Positions 16,855-26,341 are shown, counted from the first letter of the stretch. The stretch is 64,000 bases of DNA from CAXRDE01 sp964229355 (GCA_964229355.1 CAXRDE010000025.1:310001-374000), one strand, 5' to 3'. Made by a program: numbers and translations. The notes: generated by a model not told the origin, from the letters alone.

Positions 16855-19643
16855 GCACGCTTTCAGAAACCTTTCGGCAGCCTTTGCACCACCTGTTTTA
16901 TGGCCCAGGCCCCTGTGCAGCACGCATGGCCGACTTTGAGGCCCAATGGGCGCCTTTACTCACCCCGGCGCTGGCCTGGTCCCTCACCCACAATCCCGAC
17001 GCTCCCGAGCGTATCCCTGAGCTGTTTCCCGATACCGTTGATCCCTGGCTTGCCCTTGAAGCCTCAGCGCAGCCATTGCCCGCCTTTGTCTTGCATTGCT
17101 TTGCCCTGCTGTGCGGACGTTTCACACCGGCTCCGCACACCCCCTTACCCGATCTGAGCGAGGCCCTTTACCTTGAAGGCGGCTTTGCCCGGTTGGGCAC
17201 CCTCTGGGCCCTGAGCCAGTGGCAACAGGCCTTGCAATCCGAGCGCGTCTCCCTTCCTCATCTGCCTCTCGAAACCCTCGAAACGCTTTACCAACACAGC
17301 AAAAAGCGCTTTCCCGCTTACCGCCTCAAAAGTCCGCTTTTGCGCGCGGGCTGGTTTCACCTCTGCGCCCTGGCGCTACAATTGTACAGTCAATGTCCCG
17401 CACGCATTTTGCATCCCCTGCTGGTCCAGGCCCTTAAGGCCTGCTGGAACGATAGTCAGCAGCATCAGCACCACTGGCAAGAACTCCTGCAAGCGATACC
17501 GCCGCAGGCCGTGGGCTATGCCGAAATGCGCCGCTTGCTGCAGCACCATCGCAAAGGGCTCAAAGGCCAACCCGCGATGAGACGGGTGCAAGATCAGCTG
17601 TACAGCGCCTGGTCTCAGCAACAGCCCTTAGGCCCCCTTTTAGAAAAGGCCTTGCAAAAAACCCTCAAGAATAGCCACACGGGCAGTGTCTGTTTGTTTG
17701 TACACAAAGAAGGACCGGGGTTTATGGACCTGGGGTTAGCCCACACGCCCTACGCTTACCGCTTTGAAAATGGGCAATGGCGCTGGTGCCGTCACACGGA
17801 CCTGAGCCAGCATCAACCCGAAGATCAGGCGGAACGCATCGCCCACCAGCGCTGGCAGAGCGAGCTCGCCCGTTTGCACCAGCGCGAAGAAACACCTCAG
17901 CACCAGCATCTGGCGGGCCAGGCGGTACAGTCCCGTTGGTGGTCCGCCGGAGAGGCCCTGCTGATCTCCACCCTCATGCGTCGTCTGCACAGCGACGATT
18001 TGGCGGCGTTTCAACAGCACAGCGATCTGGATTGGTGTGAACACCTGGCCCTGCAACAGTGTGTTTTTGATGCCTGTGAACGCCTGGCTTGTCCCACACG
18101 GGCTGGTTTTAGCGGCTCCTCAGCCCTTCAGACCTGTGCCCAGAACCTGGGCGACCAGCTCAAAGGTCCCCTCGATACCCCCCTGAGCCGAGACACCCTG
18201 ACCCAATACGTCTGGCGTCTAGATCCCGAACAGATCAAAAGCGCACTGAACCCTTTCTCAGCGGTCAGTCTGGCCTGCTACGGCCTCTGGGCCCGTCGCC
18301 AAACGGGAGCCGTACCCATTGATGGTTTTTGTCAACCCCTGTTGTATGAGTCCGATCACACCGAGAGCGGGCGCCCGGCACTTTTGTTCTGGGGAGCGGT
18401 GCACCGCATGCCCATCACCTCGGTCAATTTACCCTTTGTGTCGCGCATGCACGTACACGAAGTGGCCCCCGTCAGTGATCTCTTGCGTTATGTGGCGGGC
18501 TACGAGTTTTTAAGCTGGCGACAACAATTACAGCGTGTGCAACAACAATACCAGCGCAGCGAAGCCGAAGCCCAGCGCATTCAACAGGCCTTTGAGCAGG
18601 TGCGGCAATTGCGCGAAGCCGAAAACCTGGCCTGGGCAGCGCTGCGCAATCACTTTGACCCACCCGAACTGCTGAGTTATGGCGTGGCCAGCCACGAAGC
18701 CCTTAAACAGGCCTACGGGCGTTTGCACCGTCCCGAGCAAATCACCCACGGCGATGGTCTCTTGTGCTTTTGGGCAGAGCTGGTCACCGGCATGGCCCAT
18801 ACCCAGATCGAAACGGCCGTTCAGCAGTTAAAGCAGCTGCAAAGCGAGCGCCCCGACACGCTCCTGGCGGAGCTGTATGGCTATTGGGTGCATTTGGCCC
18901 CTGAACAACAGCAACGGGCCCAGGCCCAGGGGCTGTTTAATTATGCCAAAATTTTGCTCTATGACGGTTCACAAGTCGAGTACCAACTGCCCGGGCAACT
19001 CAGCCTTTTACAATGGGTGCATACGGTGTACCGGGTGTGCAAACAAATACACCACCTGAGTCAACAACACCAATACACCCATCCTTTTCGTCTGCACATA
19101 CAGAGTCAGGGCCAGCACTGGCGTAAGCCCCAACAGCTGCATTTACACCGTCTGTTAAAAGATGAAAAACTCCAAACCTATTTTGTGGGAAATAGCCTCT
19201 CACACCTTTACGACACGCGGCAAATTCAGCCCTTTTTTAAGCTGGGTAAAGAGCAATTGCCCCTGCGTTTTATGGAGGCCCTGTACAAGCTCTGCACCGT
19301 GCACTTTGCCCCGCGCTCTCCCCATCACGGAGCAGAGCCCTCTCCGCTGGTGATTCAAGGCCTGAGCACCCACCACACGCCACAGCACCTTGAGATCCAG
19401 TTGCATCTCAAAGGCCAGTTTTCGGAGGCTGCGCGGCAAAAAATAGCGGCCCTGGCCACAGAAGCGCAGCGGGCAGGCAGTCACGATTTACGCCAGGCCC
19501 TGACCGACCTGCGCGAAAGCCTTGGGGTCGCCGCCGATACGCCCTGGTTTACAGATACCGAAACCCACGGAGCACCTCAGGCCGTGTTTCAGACCCACCC
19601 CCAAACCAAAGAGACCCTATTGGTGGTAAAATTAGCGATGTGA
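16851..19643 (+). CDS. Large protein of unknown family, middle gene of the double-receiver operon
   Basis: The 930-aa protein is soluble by appearance: no signal peptide and no long hydrophobic segment. It is rich in Gln, His and Leu and mostly helical, with a probable coiled coil near residues 553-600 (RQQLQRVQQQYQRSEAEAQRIQQAFEQVRQLREAE). A beta-containing stretch (VCLFVHKEGPGFMDLGLA ... YRFENGQWRW, about 280-315) and another (ALLFWGAVHRMPITSVNLPFVSRMHVHEVAP, about 505-540) suggest a sensor-like or ligand-binding fold. No histidine-kinase H box, N/G boxes or P-loop can be seen. Start and stop overlap the flanking genes by 4 nt each, so it is co-translated with the double response regulator and probably acts with it. 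Function unknown. Confidence 0.75.
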   Translation: MSTLSETFRQPLHHLFYGPGPCAARMADFEAQWAPLLTPALAWSLTHNPDAPERIPELFPDTVDPWLALEASAQPLPAFVLHCFALLCGRFTPAPHTPLPDLSEALYLEGGFARLGTLWALSQWQQALQSERVSLPHLPLETLETLYQHSKKRFPAYRLKSPLLRAGWFHLCALALQLYSQCPARILHPLLVQALKACWNDSQQHQHHWQELLQAIPPQAVGYAEMRRLLQHHRKGLKGQPAMRRVQDQLYSAWSQQQPLGPLLEKALQKTLKNSHTGSVCLFVHKEGPGFMDLGLAHTPYAYRFENGQWRWCRHTDLSQHQPEDQAERIAHQRWQSELARLHQREETPQHQHLAGQAVQSRWWSAGEALLISTLMRRLHSDDLAAFQQHSDLDWCEHLALQQCVFDACERLACPTRAGFSGSSALQTCAQNLGDQLKGPLDTPLSRDTLTQYVWRLDPEQIKSALNPFSAVSLACYGLWARRQTGAVPIDGFCQPLLYESDHTESGRPALLFWGAVHRMPITSVNLPFVSRMHVHEVAPVSDLLRYVAGYEFLSWRQQLQRVQQQYQRSEAEAQRIQQAFEQVRQLREAENLAWAALRNHFDPPELLSYGVASHEALKQAYGRLHRPEQITHGDGLLCFWAELVTGMAHTQIETAVQQLKQLQSERPDTLLAELYGYWVHLAPEQQQRAQAQGLFNYAKILLYDGSQVEYQLPGQLSLLQWVHTVYRVCKQIHHLSQQHQYTHPFRLHIQSQGQHWRKPQQLHLHRLLKDEKLQTYFVGNSLSHLYDTRQIQPFFKLGKEQLPLRFMEALYKLCTVHFAPRSPHHGAEPSPLVIQGLSTHHTPQHLEIQLHLKGQFSEAARQKIAALATEAQRAGSHDLRQALTDLRESLGVAADTPWFTDTETHGAPQAVFQTHPQTKETLLVVKLAM

Positions 19644-20068
19644 TTCACTTTCGCTATTTCGACAACAATTTTACACACAACTACCTCTGGGAAGATCTCA
19701 GTGAGGCCTGTGAAGGACATCTGGCTTCTGCAGAAGCTGTGGAGCAAGTGCTTCCTTTTTTGCAAGCCTTAGAAAACGGGGCTTTTTCGGCCCCTGTGGT
19801 ATGGGTCTTGCATTTTCATGAACCCCATCCCGGGAGAACGGGGTATTACCGTCTGGATGCTGCCACGGTGGCGCGCTGGCAAACACCCACCTGGGTCTAT
19901 TACGTCACGGGCGGAGAAGTGCAGCGGGTCCAACAGCACCTGCAACAGGCGCAATTGCCCGCCCATGTGATGGCTTACCCCCAGAGCTTAAGCTTTGTTC
20001 ATCAGTGGAGTCCCCTGCAACTGGCCGAATGGCAAGCCTGCTTTCACAGGCTCGCCACACAGGCCTAA
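19640..20068 (+). CDS. Small protein of unknown family, third gene of the double-receiver operon
   Basis: The 142-aa product overlaps the preceding gene by 4 nt, marking it as part of the same translational unit. It alternates hydrophobic strands (VVWVLHFHEP, TWVYYVTGG, AHVMAYPQS) with amphipathic helices. This could be a degenerate receiver-like alpha/beta fold lacking the acidic site, but the resemblance is weak. There is no signal peptide or metal motif. It converges on the DUF2892 gene with a 4-nt overlap at 20065-20068, so no terminator fits between them. Function unknown. Confidence 0.7.
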   Translation: MIHFRYFDNNFTHNYLWEDLSEACEGHLASAEAVEQVLPFLQALENGAFSAPVVWVLHFHEPHPGRTGYYRLDAATVARWQTPTWVYYVTGGEVQRVQQHLQQAQLPAHVMAYPQSLSFVHQWSPLQLAEWQACFHRLATQA

Positions 20069-20475
20069 AAAGTATACTCGACGCCAAACAGCGAGTATAG
20101 CGGGCAATAGCCAGTGGCTGCCGTCAGAGCGGGAATCGCCGCCACCCCCAAAAGGGTGGCACTTACAGGCGTGTTGATACTGCCCGTGGTCAAACCATAA
20201 ATACCGGTGCCGATTAAGCCCGCCGCCACCACAGCACGCAGGGTGCGGTCAATGGGGCCTTCGTTGACGGGCAAGCCAAACAGGGTGGTGCCGTGGGCGC
20301 TGGCGCTGTCAAGGGCCAGTTCCGGCATGACAAGGGGTGACGACCCAAAGGGACTGGCCAAAACCTCAGGGGCCAGGGTGATGGCTTCGGCTTGTGCAGA
20401 ACGGGCCCCCACCGGAACACTTAAACTTGCCAGGACCAAACTGCTACAAAATAACTGAGATAAACGACGCATCAT
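20065..20475 (-). CDS. Secreted or membrane protein with DUF2892-like (YgaP-type) C-terminus
   Basis: The better start is at 20475 (MMRRLSQLFCSS), which gives 136 aa with a signal peptide; the frame open further upstream lacks coding character and would overlap the AEC gene. After a 50-residue linker, the C-terminus reads GPIDRTLRAVVAAGLIGTGIYG ... AATGYCPLYSLFG. That is the DUF2892/YgaP membrane-domain pattern: a D-R-xxR helix, a hydrophobic hairpin, and the CPLY motif. Family function is not settled; some members are fused to rhodanese domains. The gene is about 96 bp downstream of the AEC permease, probably with its own leader. Confidence 0.6.
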   Translation of the reverse strand: MMRRLSQLFCSSLVLASLSVPVGARSAQAEAITLAPEVLASPFGSSPLVMPELALDSASAHGTTLFGLPVNEGPIDRTLRAVVAAGLIGTGIYGLTTGSINTPVSATLLGVAAIPALTAATGYCPLYSLFGVEYTF

Positions 20476-20570
20476 AGAGGAAACGACCTTTCTTTTTCTT
20501 ATGGCTCCAGCATACAATGCCCCCCAGGGTATAATCCATGACACAAACAGGGCTCCGTTTTTGATCTGCA

Positions 20571-21491
20571 TCAACTCAGCAGTTGTAACAGTGCAAACCA
20601 CAAGGGCACGGTCACCAACGATAAAGCAATGCCCACACTGACCATGGCGCTGGCCAGGGGTGGGTTTAACCCCAGACCCGCCGCCACAATACTGGCGGTA
20701 ATCATGGGCGCCATACCGGCTTCAAGCACCGACACCCCCAGTAACGGCCCGTGTACGCCCAGCATGCCCCCATAGGTTATCCACACCAAAAAGGGGGCAA
20801 TGCCCAGACGATAACTTAAACCGAAGGCCATGGCCTGACGGTACTGGCGGGTGGCTTGCCATTGCAATTGCAGGCCCACCGCAATCAGCGCCGCTGGCGT
20901 CAGCGTGGCCCCGAAGGCCTGCAAGACAGCACCGGGCAAAGCCGGCCATTGGAACTGCAAGGCATTGAGCAGTAAGGCCAATGCAAAGCTTAAAAATGGG
21001 GGAAAGCGCCCAATGCGACGCAGCATATCTGTCAGACGAAAACCCGCTGCCGTGGGTTCAGCGTAATAGGTGGCGGCCATAAGCCCGAGGGTGCTGAGCA
21101 CCAAAAAAGAGCCCGGCTGATCGATCAACAATGCGATCCATAAATGTTCTTCGCCGTACAGGCTACGAATCAGCGGAAAGCCCACAAAAGAGGTGTTGCC
21201 AAGACCACAGGTCAACAGCAGGCACGCGGTGGTGGCCCGATCCCATTGCAGGCGACGGCTAACCCAGCGCACCCAGAGCCAGGCCCCAAAGAACCCAAAC
21301 CAGGCCACGCTGGCGGGCAATAAGATCTGCCAGGACAGAGGCATGGTCACGCCCATATGCAAGGTCAGGGCAGGCAAAGACACCCACAAAACGTATTGGT
21401 TTAAAGCGCGGGACAGGTCTGGGGCCGAAACGGGTAAGCGGCGAATCAAGCCCCCAAACCCCAGCGCCATTACAATCCAAAAAAAAGTCAT
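20571..21491 (-). CDS. AEC-family (auxin efflux carrier type) permease
   Basis: The 306-aa protein has about nine to ten transmembrane segments in two similar halves. Family signatures include LNQYVLWVSLPALTLHMG in the first half, CGLGNTSFVGFPL in the middle (the GN-TxFxGxP motif) and MAPMITASIVAAGLGLNP near the end. Bacterial AEC proteins export organic acids such as malate or malonate, or sugar derivatives; the substrate cannot be told here. It is preceded by a 90-bp gap from the lipoprotein gene. No Shine-Dalgarno is visible before the ATG. Confidence 0.85.
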   Translation of the reverse strand: MTFFWIVMALGFGGLIRRLPVSAPDLSRALNQYVLWVSLPALTLHMGVTMPLSWQILLPASVAWFGFFGAWLWVRWVSRRLQWDRATTACLLLTCGLGNTSFVGFPLIRSLYGEEHLWIALLIDQPGSFLVLSTLGLMAATYYAEPTAAGFRLTDMLRRIGRFPPFLSFALALLLNALQFQWPALPGAVLQAFGATLTPAALIAVGLQLQWQATRQYRQAMAFGLSYRLGIAPFLVWITYGGMLGVHGPLLGVSVLEAGMAPMITASIVAAGLGLNPPLASAMVSVGIALSLVTVPLWFALLQLLS

Positions 21492-21581
21492 GGGCCCAGC
21501 GTAACAAAAAACGGGCCTATAGGGAGGGTGTTCCCCCTACAAACCCGCAGGGATATTCATCTTTCTTTCTGTTTCAAGACG

Positions 21582-23735
21582 CTATTGCATCAAATCCACC
21601 GTCAGGTTATCCCATAAAAAGGCGGCGGTTTCGTTGGCTCCCATTTTCACAATGGGCACCACCTTGATATAGCTGGTGTTTGCCGGAATACTGGCCCGAT
21701 CGATCTCAATCCAGCGGTACTGGCGAATATTCACCACTTGCGCATTGTGGGTGGCCAGTTTTTGGTCGTTGGCGTCAAAATAGTCCACCAGCAGTGAGAC
21801 CTCTGAATTGGGGTCTGTGAAGGTGGTGGCCACATACATTTTGGCACTTAGCGTATCCTGAGGACCGTAAGCGGGCAGGTCAATGCGTTTCACAAGTCCG
21901 CCGTAATCGGTGGCCTGTTCAGGGTTCACCGCCGTGAGCGCCTTATCTCCTGCCACCACAGGCCAGTTGTCCACCAGGTACATGGGGTAAGGTCCAAAGC
22001 GCTCGTCCATATCCGCAGGGAAGTTGTCGCCCTGAGTGGGATCTTGAGACGCTGTGTCAAAGGGCGCATTCAAGAGATTTTGAGCCGTGTAATAGTCGCC
22101 GGGAATAAACTCCAGAGATGCCTTTTTAAAGGTTACAGAGCCACTGGTGGGTTCATTTTGCCCCAGATAGCCCATGGCAATCACCGTCACCTTGGTGGCA
22201 CAGGCAGGAATTTCGGCCTCGACGTACAATTGGCTGTCTTTAAGCCCCACACCCCGCATCGTACTGGACACCGCCACGGTTTCGGCGGGATCATCAAAGG
22301 CCAGCATTAGGGTGGCGTCGCTGTCACCATTTTCAAAGAAAGCGTGTACGTCTACTTTGGCTTTGACTTTATCGCCTTGCGCAGGGTCATATTTGAGCTG
22401 AACACTGCGGGCAATGGAGGTCTCTAAGAGGTTTTGGCGATCCGCTTCGTACTCACCGGGGAACTTGCGCACCCCCAGACGGTCATTGTTGGGATCGTCT
22501 ATGCCGCCAGGACTGGGATCGTAAGGCCCTGGATTAAAGAGTTTCACGCCATTGCTCACGGGGAAGTAATCGCCGTTCCACTGCCGCCAACCGCTCTGGG
22601 TATCGGGATTGTTTTCCCAGGGCAAATTGCCAAATTGCGTGGGCATGGTGGCAAAATTATCGTTGAAGAGCAGGGTGGGTGCCACGGGGCGTCCGTTACT
22701 TAGTGCAGGACATCCATAATCCTGGGCAGAGCTGAGGTCGGCCAGCGGGTAGGTGTTGTTGGGATTGCTGTTGCTGTCATAAGTGGCCAATAGGGTGGCT
22801 GCCCATGAGCTTTGATTAACGCGATACATGCGGGTTCTCTCATTGGCCGTATCGGCTGCCAGTACCAACAATTGGCCATTGGGATTAAAGCCCAGGCCGG
22901 CGACGGTCAAACCCGAAGCCATGCCCGAGATGGTGCCCAATTGGGTGGATTGATTGGTGTTCAGATCAAAAAGAAAAACCTTGCCCACGCCGTCCACACG
23001 GTACATGCGGTTATCGTCCACGTAAAAGGCGATATCTCCGCTGCCGCCGCCAAAACCGTTGCCGTCGGTGCTGGTGAGGTTAATGGGGGTAACAGCAGCG
23101 GTATAGGCATTTACCAAATACAATTGCTGGTTTCCGTCTAAAGCGTATAGCTCTTCGCCTTTATTAAAGGTGAGCTGCACGGTGTCGGTGGTCAGGTTGG
23201 TGTTGCCAATCACGGTACGGGTGCCATTGGCTGGGTTAAACACCGCCAGGCGGCGATTGCCGTTGTAGGACTCCAGGTAATAGACGTGACCGGTACCGGG
23301 ATGTTTAGCCACCGCCGCAGAGGGCAGCTGCGTGCCGTCGCTGAGATCGGTGTTGCCCACCTCGGTCATGGTGTGGGTGGTGGGGTTGTACTCGTAAATG
23401 CGATCCATGCGGGTAAAAGTGTTCAAACCGCGTCCGCCGATGGCGTACATTTTATTATTGGCCGCCCGGTTGGCCTGGGTATTAAAATCACCGTTCACCG
23501 CAAAGGTGTTTTTTCCCTGACGCAATTGCAGGGCAAAGTCCGGTTTTTGCATTTGCTCACGGGCATAGTTCACCATTTTGCGTAAACGGGGCGACAGGCC
23601 CTCCGCGCTATCATCGCGGGTTTGCACCTGTACCGATGACGCCGTTTCTTGCGACGGGAAGTTAAGACTGGGGGCAGTGGTACAACCCACCAGCGCCAGG
23701 CATAAAAGCGCCGAAGGTAAAAAATTAGCGTTCAT
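21582..23735 (-). CDS. Lipoprotein with beta-propeller-like N-half and jelly-roll-like C-half
   Basis: A 717-aa lipoprotein (lipobox LVGC, Cys18). Residues about 75-335 hold repeats of the type KMYAIGGRG..TRMDRIYEYNPTT, VYYLESYNGNRRLAVFNPANG, ELYALDGNQQLYLVNA, RMYRVDGVGKVFLFDLNT, which look like blades of a DUF4394/DUF6923-like propeller. The C-terminal half has two related domains (starting near 365 and 560) reading like carbohydrate-binding or discoidin-type jelly rolls (GDKVKAKVDVHAFFENGDSDATLML; DTLSAKMYVATTFTDPNSEVSLLVDYFD). It is likely exposed on the cell envelope. The RBS GAGGAA lies 8 nt before the ATG, and a TATACT -10 candidate is at 23779-23784. Confidence 0.75.
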   Translation of the reverse strand: MNANFLPSALLCLALVGCTTAPSLNFPSQETASSVQVQTRDDSAEGLSPRLRKMVNYAREQMQKPDFALQLRQGKNTFAVNGDFNTQANRAANNKMYAIGGRGLNTFTRMDRIYEYNPTTHTMTEVGNTDLSDGTQLPSAAVAKHPGTGHVYYLESYNGNRRLAVFNPANGTRTVIGNTNLTTDTVQLTFNKGEELYALDGNQQLYLVNAYTAAVTPINLTSTDGNGFGGGSGDIAFYVDDNRMYRVDGVGKVFLFDLNTNQSTQLGTISGMASGLTVAGLGFNPNGQLLVLAADTANERTRMYRVNQSSWAATLLATYDSNSNPNNTYPLADLSSAQDYGCPALSNGRPVAPTLLFNDNFATMPTQFGNLPWENNPDTQSGWRQWNGDYFPVSNGVKLFNPGPYDPSPGGIDDPNNDRLGVRKFPGEYEADRQNLLETSIARSVQLKYDPAQGDKVKAKVDVHAFFENGDSDATLMLAFDDPAETVAVSSTMRGVGLKDSQLYVEAEIPACATKVTVIAMGYLGQNEPTSGSVTFKKASLEFIPGDYYTAQNLLNAPFDTASQDPTQGDNFPADMDERFGPYPMYLVDNWPVVAGDKALTAVNPEQATDYGGLVKRIDLPAYGPQDTLSAKMYVATTFTDPNSEVSLLVDYFDANDQKLATHNAQVVNIRQYRWIEIDRASIPANTSYIKVVPIVKMGANETAAFLWDNLTVDLMQ

Positions 23736-23827
23736 GGTTTGTGTTCCTCAATCTTTTTTGTCATGTTCATTTACCTTGAGTATAAAAGATCAAGCTATAA
23801 AGCCCCTAAAATCGAGCTTAAAGTTTC

Positions 23828-26302
23828 TTAAGCCGTTTCTTCAGGCGCTTCTTGAGCTTCTGCCAGCTGGTGCAGACACCAGGGCAAAAAGGTCAGCAAC
23901 CACGCTTTTTCGCTATCCAGTAAAAACAAGCCCGAGACCACGGGCTGATCTTGCAACCACAGGGTGTAATAAGAGCCTGTCCACAGCCAGCTGCGGGGCA
24001 TGGGCGTTAAGCGAATCTCGGTTTCAGCGCGCCATTCAAAATGCCCCTGCGGCGTGTGCCAGGACTTGCCCAGGGCCTGATTGGGGGTTTTAAACCAACG
24101 GCCCCGATACGGTTCCCATTCCAAAAAACTGTGTTGCACCTGGCGCAAGCGGTATTGACACCACACAAACGCGCCCACGCTGCACAGCAGGGGCAACAGC
24201 CAAAGGCCCTGCGAGACCAAAACACCCCACATCGCCAGGGGCACCCCCAGAAAAAAAGAGCCCTTAAGGAGTGCGCGCATTTTTTTAACGCGCGGTTCGC
24301 GGGTTAAACTGGGTCCCGGAATTTCGAGTCTCAGACGCTCAGCAGGCTCCCCTGAAAGCTGAAGACGCAAGGTGGGGGGCAAGGGCTGCTGGTGACGCTT
24401 CAAAGTCTTTAACCACCCATTATTGTCGTACCACTCCGGGCTCATGGCCTGGGGCTCCAGCGCAAGCACCTTTTGTGCATACTGATCTTCGGCCTGCCGC
24501 AGATGATCTAAGCGCTGCTGCTGACGTTCTGCATCGCTTAAACGCAGGGCTGCGGCCTGCAGCTCTTCATACTGATGCTTCAGGGCCACATAGGCGTCTT
24601 CCGCGCTGCGGTGCCGCTGCTGGGGGTCAAGATGGGTCACCCGCCGCAGCCAGGCTTTCAGGCCCTCGGGCAAGGTCACGTCTTCCAGACACAGGGTTTG
24701 TTGTTCCCAACGGTAAGTGGCCGGAGAACGACGGCGCAAGATATACACGGCACACATGCCCAGGCTAAAGATATCGCTGCTGGGGCTGTGCAAACCCAGG
24801 TACTGCTCTGGCGCGGTATAGCCAAAGCTGCCCGTCTGGGTCGACCCGCCGCTGCCAGGCGTTACCAAACGCTGCTGAGCTCCCCCAAAACCCAATAAAT
24901 ACGGCGTGTCCTCGTGCATTAAAATATGCTCGGGTTGCAGGTCGCGATGCACCAGCGGAGGGCTTTGGGTATGCAGCACCCGCAGCACATCTAACACGGC
25001 CAATAACCAGGCACACAAAGCCATGGGGTCTGGCGTCCAGCCCTGCGCGAGTCGGGTGTGTAAAGAAACGCCGGGCAAGCGCCGCTGCACCAGGTACCAG
25101 GCCGTATCGGTTTTTTCTACCGCCAATAGCTCTGGAAACGCTGCATGATTCAAATGGGACAGATTCTCGATTTCTCGCTCAAAGGACGTCAGGGCATGCC
25201 AGTCCGATAGCAAGGCCACGTTGAGTTTTTTAATCACCACGGGCAGGTTGTCGGCTTCCCTGAGGGCCCACCAGGTTTCGCTGATCCGTTGCAAAGGGGA
25301 ACTCTGGCACCCCTCAAAAAGATACCCCGCCAGCACAGGAACTTCCTGAACTTCTGCTGCTGTCAAATCAGTCTCTGCCTGCTGTCGCCTGTGTGAAGCG
25401 CTCAATTGCAACGGGATTTCAGCCAGAGCGGCTTGAAGGGCAGGCAGGCATTCAGGGTTTTCAGCGGCAACGTGCTTTAACAATTGATCCAGCGCCTGCT
25501 CAGCATCGTCAAAGCGCAGCGCCACATCAGGGTGCACCATAATTTCTAACCAGCTTTTGTAGCGCGGAGACAGAGACACCTGCTCCCAAAAGTCCAGACG
25601 ATGGCCATCAAAAAAGCGGTCCGCCGGAGACCCCGAAAGCAGCACCAGGGCGGTGGCTCCCAGGGCGTAGAGATCACTGGCGGGCACGGGCTGACCGCTC
25701 AGTTGTTCCGGGGGCGTAAATCCGGGGGTACCCACCAGGGAGAAGGGCTCCTGGTCAACGTATAAGGCAGCCCCGAAATCAATGAGAGAACACCGCCCCT
25801 GGGCGTCTTGTAAAATATTCGAGGGCTTCAGATCCAAATGCATCACCGCGGGCTGGTGGCGGTGCAAAGCCCGGAGCAAGTGCAGCATTTGCACGAGCAC
25901 CTGCAGTACCTCAGGCACGGTAAATTGTACCCGTTGCCTTAAGGCCTGAGCCAGGTTTTCACCGGGCATGCGCTCCTGAATCAGGCACGCATAGCGCTGC
26001 CCCTGGTGCATGATTTCTTTGCGCTCAAAAAAAGCCGGCATACGGGGGTGGGCAAAGGATTGCAGCAGCTCCGCTTCGTAGCTTAAGTGCTGCAGCGTGG
26101 CCCAGTCAGGCACCCGAGAAAGGTCCAGGCATTTAAACACCACGGGCAGCAAGGCGCCAGGCCCAGGCCCATGGGTTCCGCTGTAGATCTGCGTATAGCC
26201 CTGATCCACCCACAGCTGCTCAACGGTATAAGTGTCACCAAAAAAAGGGAAAACCATGCCCCCCATTGTAACACGCGTCATGCGTGTAACAATGGGGGGC
26301 AT
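23828..26302 (-). CDS. Tandem Ser/Thr kinase: active domain, pseudokinase, then membrane segments
   Basis: The 824-aa protein carries two kinase domains. The first keeps the ATP lysine (VVFKCL), a catalytic loop HLDLKPSN near 154, DFG near 175 and a TPPEQ activation segment end. The second (about 325-590) keeps the lysine (VVIKKL) and HRD, but the loop is HRDLQPEH near 452 and DFG has become GFG near 470. Both metal-binding residues are lost, so it is probably a pseudokinase. A charged helix and two or three membrane segments (about 675-720) follow. The start is uncertain: ATGs at 26302, 26281, 26269 and 26257 all lie in a 51-nt inverted repeat. Confidence 0.82.
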   Translation of the reverse strand: MPPIVTRMTRVTMGGMVFPFFGDTYTVEQLWVDQGYTQIYSGTHGPGPGALLPVVFKCLDLSRVPDWATLQHLSYEAELLQSFAHPRMPAFFERKEIMHQGQRYACLIQERMPGENLAQALRQRVQFTVPEVLQVLVQMLHLLRALHRHQPAVMHLDLKPSNILQDAQGRCSLIDFGAALYVDQEPFSLVGTPGFTPPEQLSGQPVPASDLYALGATALVLLSGSPADRFFDGHRLDFWEQVSLSPRYKSWLEIMVHPDVALRFDDAEQALDQLLKHVAAENPECLPALQAALAEIPLQLSASHRRQQAETDLTAAEVQEVPVLAGYLFEGCQSSPLQRISETWWALREADNLPVVIKKLNVALLSDWHALTSFEREIENLSHLNHAAFPELLAVEKTDTAWYLVQRRLPGVSLHTRLAQGWTPDPMALCAWLLAVLDVLRVLHTQSPPLVHRDLQPEHILMHEDTPYLLGFGGAQQRLVTPGSGGSTQTGSFGYTAPEQYLGLHSPSSDIFSLGMCAVYILRRRSPATYRWEQQTLCLEDVTLPEGLKAWLRRVTHLDPQQRHRSAEDAYVALKHQYEELQAAALRLSDAERQQQRLDHLRQAEDQYAQKVLALEPQAMSPEWYDNNGWLKTLKRHQQPLPPTLRLQLSGEPAERLRLEIPGPSLTREPRVKKMRALLKGSFFLGVPLAMWGVLVSQGLWLLPLLCSVGAFVWCQYRLRQVQHSFLEWEPYRGRWFKTPNQALGKSWHTPQGHFEWRAETEIRLTPMPRSWLWTGSYYTLWLQDQPVVSGLFLLDSEKAWLLTFLPWCLHQLAEAQEAPEETA

Positions 26303-26304
26303 GG
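26254..26304. repeat. 51-nt near-perfect inverted repeat at the kinase start
   Basis: Arms 26254-26276 and 26282-26304 match over 22 of 23 positions around a 5-nt loop (GTCAT). The arms contain CATGCCCCCCATTGT and its complement. All candidate start codons of the tandem-kinase gene lie inside, so the structure would hide the initiation region in the mRNA. It has no U tract, which argues against a terminator. Confidence 0.75.
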
Positions 26305-26341
26305 CAAACCTAGAGCAGGGGTAAAGGGTATTACGTGGTGC

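Noticed and set aside
16851..19643. Reading the 930-aa protein as a histidine kinase for the double response regulator
   Set aside because: No phospho-accepting H box, N box or G boxes are visible; only position suggests a sensor.
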